This document shows, piece by piece, positions 58,792 through 64,000 of a DNA stretch of 64,000 nucleotides; the first letter of the stretch is position 1, and every line of letters begins with the position of its first letter. The notes below the pieces were generated by a model. That model saw only the letters and a list, made by a program, of their open reading frames with translations, was not told where the DNA came from and made no database searches. Source of the stretch: Haberlea rhodopensis (lineage: Eukaryota; Streptophyta; Magnoliopsida; Lamiales; Gesneriaceae); contig CAJQUN010000422.1 of the NCBI GenBank assembly GCA_907163345.1, positions 62,001 through 126,000 on the forward strand. Reading direction: 5' to 3'. The position numbers and the translations under genes were made by a program.

Positions 58792-58874
58792 GTGTCTAGC
58801 GGTGCATGTAAAGTTTTATTTTCATGAATAAATAGCGGTGCATGTCAGAGTAATTTACATGCACCGCTAGACAC
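58792..58874. repeat. Perfect 21-bp inverted repeat
   Basis: The arms 58792-58812 and 58854-58874 are exact reverse complements (GTGTCTAGCGGTGCATG... and ...CATGCACCGCTAGACAC) with a 41-base loop. The phrase AAGTTTTATTTTCATGAATA also occurs directly repeated in the loop and just after the right arm. Confidence 0.93.
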
Positions 58875-59970
58875 AAGCTATAAAGTTTTATTTTCATGAA
58901 TAAATAGCATATATAGATATGAAAATGTTGATCTAAACAAATGCAATACTCTGACAGAAACTTCTTTCTTTCGGATGAAATTTAACCAAGTATCAAAGTA
59001 ACTCCCACACTTTGATTAAATTTACATGTACCACACGAGTAAATTTTTACATGCAGCGTAAATTTTACATGCACCGCATGAGTAGATTTTTAATGGACCA
59101 CATGAGTAGATTTTACATGCATAGCATGCGCAAATTTTTATATGGACCACATGTTTAATTTTTATATGCACCAAATGAGCCAATTTTTACATGTATTGCA
59201 TAAGTCATTTTTTACATGCATCGCTAGATAGAAGTGATGCACTTAAAAATACACCATCTATGTTATTAAAATTTTACATGCCTCGCGTGAGCCAATAATT
59301 TATATGCACCGATGTGGCTAGCGAAGAATGTAATTTACATGCACCTCTAGATACAAACGGTGCATGTAATCTGTTAATACGCCTGGGTCGGCATCTATCT
59401 ATGTAGCATTACATGCACCGCTAGATACAAACGATGCATGTATATTAATTCTTAATCTGTTAATACGTCGTGGTTGGTATATTAATTCATAATCTATTAA
59501 TACACCGGGGTCGGCATCTATCTCTGCAGCAAAGAGAAACCATGGAAAGTTAGACCTTTGACAAAGAAATGAAAAGACGGGAGCATGTGGCTGAGTTATA
59601 GACCTTGGATGCAATATATATTTTCAAAAAACTTGATGTACGTTAAAAGACTGCATAATTAACAAAATCATGTATTCCATGGAATGCGATATTTTATATC
59701 GTAGTCTCCATTGTTAGCGCTAAAGGAACGATAACAAATTAATAATTTTTTTTTTGGAATTTAGGTTGAAAAAAGAGACAAGATCGATCATGGACCAAGG
59801 GGCATTCTAATCATAGTTAATTGACCAATTAGATTAAGGTTTGATAAAATGGACTTATTTGAAATAAGTTTTCTAAAAGAGGAATTTAGTTGAAAGAAGA
59901 TTATTTTGGGAGATTTAGTTGAAAGATATTTTGGAAAGTGATACCTTCCCGTAATTTCCTCTAAATAATA

Positions 59971-60066
59971 AGGGTTAATCCCCTAATGGGCTCAGTAATT
60001 GTGGGCTAAGAATTGGACCACAATCCTAACAAATACTATTTATATCAAATGTCTTTGATAATTTTA
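59971..60066. other. Short spacer between the two Mutator-like elements
   Basis: Only about 100 bases separate the elements. The last nine, ATAATTTTA (60058-60066), should be the left target duplication of the second. Confidence 0.5.
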
Positions 60067-60184
60067 GGGAAAAAATCAGGCCGGTACAATATGGTGAAAA
60101 ATTGTTGATCCTAGTCAAGGAAAAAAACATTAAATCACTTAGGTCCACTTTGGACCAAAAAGACAAATGTACCATTACTTTTTA

Positions 60185-60350
60185 TATTCTCTCTCACCCT
60201 TTTTAATTTATCTCACATACTTTTGTCATTCTCTCTCTTCCTTTTCGGATTCTCTCTCATCCTTTTCGGATTCTCTCTCTTCCTTTTCAGATTTTCACTC
60301 TTATTTTTTGCATTCTCTCTCCTTTTTGAATTATCTCTCTTCCTTTACAT
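60185..60350. repeat. CT-rich short tandem repeats in left arm
   Basis: Three to four copies of a ~24-base unit TTCTCTCTCTTCCTTTTCGGA, a direct repeat leading into the minisatellite. An open frame rich in Ser/Phe/Leu here simply translates it. Confidence 0.85.
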
Positions 60351-60351
60351 C

Positions 60352-63300
60352 AGTTATAATTATATGCACCAATTATAATTTACATGCACCAGTTATAATT
60401 ACATGCACCAATTATAATTTACATGCACCAGTTATAATTTACATGCACCGGTTATAATTACATGCACCAGTTATAATTTACATGCACCAGTTATAATTAC
60501 ATGCATCAGTTATAATTTACATGCACCAGTTATAATTACATGCACCAGTTAAAATTTACATGCACCAGTTATAATTACATGCACCAGTTATAATTTACAT
60601 GCATCAGTTATAATTTACATGCACCACTTATAATTACAAGCGCCGGTAAAAATTTACATGGACCAGTTATAATTACATGCACCAGTTATAATTTACATGA
60701 ACCAGTTATAATTACATGCACAAGTTATAATTTAAATGCATGAATTATAATTTACATACACCAGTTATAATTACACGCATAAGTTATAATTTAAATGCAC
60801 CAGTTATAATTACATGCACCAGTTATAATTACATGCACCAGTTATAATTCTCATGCACCAGTTATAATTTACATGCACCAGTTATAATTACATGCACCCA
60901 TTATAATTTGCATGATTACATGCACCACTTATAATTTGCATGCACCAGTTATAATTTGCATGCACCAGTTATAAGTTACATGCACCGATTATAATTTCAT
61001 GCACCAGTTAAAATTTGCATGCACCAGTTATAATTACATGCACCAGTTATAATTTACATGCACCAGTTATAATTTATATGCACCAGTTATAATTAAATGC
61101 ACCAGTTATAATTTACACGCACTAGTTATAATTACAAGCATCAGTTATAATTTACATGCACCAGTTATAATTACATGCACCTGTTATAATTAGATGCACC
61201 AGTTATAATTACATGTACCACTTATAATTTACATGCACCAGTTATAATTACATGCACCAGTTACAATTTGCATGCACCAGTTATAATTAGATGCACCAGT
61301 TATAATTACATGCACGAGTTATAATTTACATGCACCAATTATAATTACATGCACCAGTTACAATTTACATGCACCAGTTATAATTCTCATGCACCAGTTA
61401 TAATTTACTTGCACCTGTTATAATTAAATGCACCAGTTATAATTTATCACCAGTTATGATTAAATGCCCCACTTATAATTTTCTCTCTCTTATTTTTTGC
61501 ATTCTCTCTCCTTTTTGAATTATCTCTCTTCCTTTACACCAGTTATAATTTCATGCACCAATTATAATTTACATGCACCAGTTATAATTTACATGCACCG
61601 GTTATAATTACATGTACCAGTTATAATTTACATGCACCAGTTATAATTACATGCACCAGTTATAATTTACATGCATCAGTTATAATTCCATGCATCAGTT
61701 ATAATTACATGCACCTGTTATAATTACATGCAGCAGTTACAATTTACATACACTAGTTATAATTACATGCATCAGCTATAATTCTCATGCACCAGTTATA
61801 ATTTACATGCAACAGTTATAATTACATGCACCAGTTGTAATTTACATGCACCAGTTATAATTTACATGCACTAGTTATAATTAAATGCACAAGTTATAAT
61901 AACATGAACCAGTTATAATTTACATGCACCAGTTATAATTTACATGCACCAGTTATAATTACATGCACAAGTTATAATTTTCATGCACCAGTAATAATTA
62001 CATGCACCAGTTATAATTTGCATGCACCAGTTATAATTACATTCACCACTTATAATTACATGTATCAGTTATAATTTACATGCACCAGTTATACTTACAT
62101 GCACCACTTATAATTTGAATGCACCTGTTATAATTTAATGCATCAGTTATAATTACGTGCATCAGTTATAATTTACATGCACCAGTTATAATTTACATGC
62201 ACCAGTTATAATTACATGCACCAATTATAATTACATGCACCAGTTATAATTTACATGCACCAGTTATAATTACATGCGCCAATAATAATTTACATGGAAC
62301 AGTTATAATTACATGCACCAGTTATATTTTACATGCACCAGTTATAATTTACTTGAACCAGTTATAATTTACATCCACCAGTTATAATTACATGCACCAG
62401 TTATAATTTACATGCACCAGTTATAATTTAAATGCATGAATTATAATTTACATGCACCAGTTACATGCATCAGTTATAATTTAAATGCACCAGTTATAAT
62501 TACATGCACCAGTTACAATTTACATGCACCAGTTATAATTTACATGCACCAGTTATAATTCTCATGCACCAGTTATAATTTACATGCACCAGTTATAATT
62601 TACATGCACCAGTTATAATTACATTCAACAGTTATAATTTTCATGCACCAGTAATAATTACATGCATCAGTTATAATTTGCATGCACCAGTTATAATTAC
62701 ATGCACCCGTTATAATTACATGCATCAGTTATATTTTATATGCATCAGTTATAATTACATGCACCCGTTATAATTAGCATGCACCAGTTATAATTTACAT
62801 GCACCAGTTATAATTACATGCATCAGTTATAATTTACATGCACCAGTTATAATTACATGCACCAGTTATAATTTGCAAGCACCATTATAATTTACATGCA
62901 CCAGTTATAATTACATGCACCAGTTATAATTTACACGCACCAATTATAATTAAATGCTCCAGTTATAATGACATGCACCAGTTATAATTTGCAAGCACCA
63001 GTTATAATTACATGCACCAGTTATAATTTTCATGCACCAGTCATAATTTACATGCACCAGTTATAACTACATGCACGAGTTATAATTTGCATGCAGCAGT
63101 TATAATTTGCATGCACCAGTTATAATTTACATGCACCAGTTATAATTACATGCACCTGTTTTAATTTTAATGTATCAGTTATAATTTACATGCACCAGTT
63201 ATAATTACATGCACCCATTATAATTTGCATTCGCCAGTTATAATTATATGTACCAGTTATAAGTTGCATGTATCAGTTATAATTATATGCACCAGTTATA

Positions 63301-63780
63301 ATTACATGCACCGGTTATAATTTACACGCACCAGTTATAATTACATGCACCCGTTATAATTTGCTTGCACCAGTTATAATTACATGCACGAGATATAATT
63401 TTCATGCACCAGTTATAATTGCATGCACCAGTTATAATTTGCAAGCTCCAGCTATAATTTGCATGCACCAGTTATAATTTGCATGTATAAGTTATAATTA
63501 CATGCACCTGTTATAATTTGCATGTATCAGTTATAATTACATGTGTCAGTTATAATTTATATGCATCAGTTATGATTCCGATCCAACATATAAAATTACA
63601 TGCATCAATTATAATTTACATGTACCATTATAATTTTGTACAGTTATAATTTACATGCGCATGTTATTTTTTAAATTTTAATTATAATTTTGTACCAGTT
63701 ATAATTTAGATGCGCATGTTTTTTTTAAATTTTAATTATAATTTTATACCAGTTATAATATACATGAGCCGGTTATTTTT
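60352..63780. repeat. Minisatellite of 19/20-bp units, roughly 160-170 copies
   Basis: Units ACATGCACCAGTTATAATT (19) and ACATGCACCAGTTATAATTT (20) alternate through much of the array, giving a 39-bp dimer. Substitutions (CATCAG, CACCCG, GCATGC, CTCATG) and a few missing pieces are scattered. The array fades after about 63590 into longer AT-rich variants with TTGTACCAGTTATAATTTA. Nearly all units point the same way. Confidence 0.97.
61482..61545. repeat. Internal copy of the array's left border
   Basis: TATTTTTTGCATTCTCTCTCC through CTTCCTTTACACCAG repeats 60302-60356 with an offset of 1189 bases. The left border and about 1.1 kb of array were therefore duplicated as one block. Confidence 0.9.
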
Positions 63781-64000
63781 AAAATTTTAATGGCAATCGT
63801 AAATATAATTTTTTTAAAAAAAATTAATGGCAAGTAGAGGAGAGAGAATGCAAAAAATAGGTGAGAGAAACGAAACGTAGGTTTAAAACAGAGTATATAA
63901 AATTTAAAAAGGAGGAGAGAGAATGCAAAAAGTAGGAGAGAGATTGCATAAAGTAAGGGTATTTAGGGAATGACAAAAAGACCATTTTTGAAACAAAGTT

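Larger units (their letters stand above)
57907..59961. mobile_element. Non-autonomous Mutator-like element 1 (2055 bp)
   Basis: Flanked by the perfect 9-bp duplication TAAATAATA (57898-57906 and 59962-59970), the length diagnostic for Mutator-like transposons. Ends pair as GGGCAAATTTCGGGCCGGTA versus GAGGAAATTACGGGAAGGTA, 17 of 23 positions counted from the tip, with CTTTCAACTA further in. No transposase. The interior holds a TA microsatellite and many ACATGCACC words in both orientations, several forming palindromes. Confidence 0.85.
60067..64000. mobile_element. Mutator-like element 2, carrying a minisatellite; right end beyond window
   Basis: The start GGGAAAAAATCAGGCCGGTACA resembles the left end of element 1, including the GGCCGGTAC core and a following AGGTCCA...TTGGA phrase. 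The last ~150 bases of the window, reverse-complemented, match its inner left arm (AAATGGTCTTTTTGTCATT; TTCTCTCTCCT...TTTTT), so the right arm is reached but its tip, probably about 90 bases further, is not. No transposase. Almost the whole interior is tandem repeat. Confidence 0.75.

Noticed and set aside
60167..60457. Open frame with Ser/Phe/Leu repeats
   Set aside because: It is the CT-rich repeat plus the first minisatellite units read in frame; the 39-bp dimer is a multiple of three and so stays open by chance.
60352..63780. CRISPR-like array
   Set aside because: Units are directly adjacent with no unique spacers, the DNA is plant nuclear and no cas genes exist; it is a minisatellite.

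Overview
The window is a stretch of plant nuclear DNA, almost certainly from a eudicot. It consists of nested transposable elements, and I find no intact host gene, rRNA or tRNA. The assignment rests on plant-specific retrotransposon lineages (a Sirevirus-type Copia, a chromodomain Gypsy of the Tekay/Del type, Athila-type Gypsy), plant hAT transposases with BED and DUF659 domains, Mutator-like elements with 9-bp target duplications, and AT-rich sequence with TA microsatellites. An asterid, perhaps Lamiales, is a weak guess. The density of nesting suggests pericentromeric heterochromatin.

Layout. (1) 1-1343: AT-rich flank. (2) 1349-13709: a Sirevirus-like Copia element on the minus strand with target duplication GATAA on both sides. 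It has lost most of reverse transcriptase, carries an extra 3' reading frame, and is itself hit by an Athila-type solo LTR (10519-11837) and a partial chromovirus-type LTR (3619 to about 5000). (3) 13715-16274: diverged noncoding repeats, a possible SINE and an inverted-repeat element. (4) 16275-31348: relics of a second copy of the same Copia family. A complete hAT (16353-20443) sits in its LTR and a chromovirus (22360-31223) sits in its internal region. (5) 31349-46837: an Athila element on the minus strand with three solo LTRs inside it (35610-37078, 38582-40743, 40865-43188), each with a target duplication. (6) 46838-about 54683: a head-to-head Athila-like element on the plus strand with gag debris but no pol, hit by a solo LTR (48874-50904) and by a tiny LTR element (51918-52487). 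(7) 54685-57300: a truncated hAT and another LTR fragment. (8) 57907-59961 and 60067 to beyond the window end: two related Mutator-like elements. The second carries a minisatellite of about 3.4 kb built from ACATGCACCAGTTATAAT units.

How the parts work together. No pathway is encoded. The coding pieces are gag, protease, integrase, reverse transcriptase, RNase H and transposase remnants, all broken by stops, frameshifts or loss of catalytic residues. Target-site duplications give an order of events: the hAT and the chromovirus entered the second Copia, and solo LTRs entered the Athila pair and were reduced by LTR-LTR recombination. The two most unusual signals are dense CGATCGATCG palindrome clusters recurring in LTRs of different lineages, and the Mutator-borne array of CATGCA motifs.
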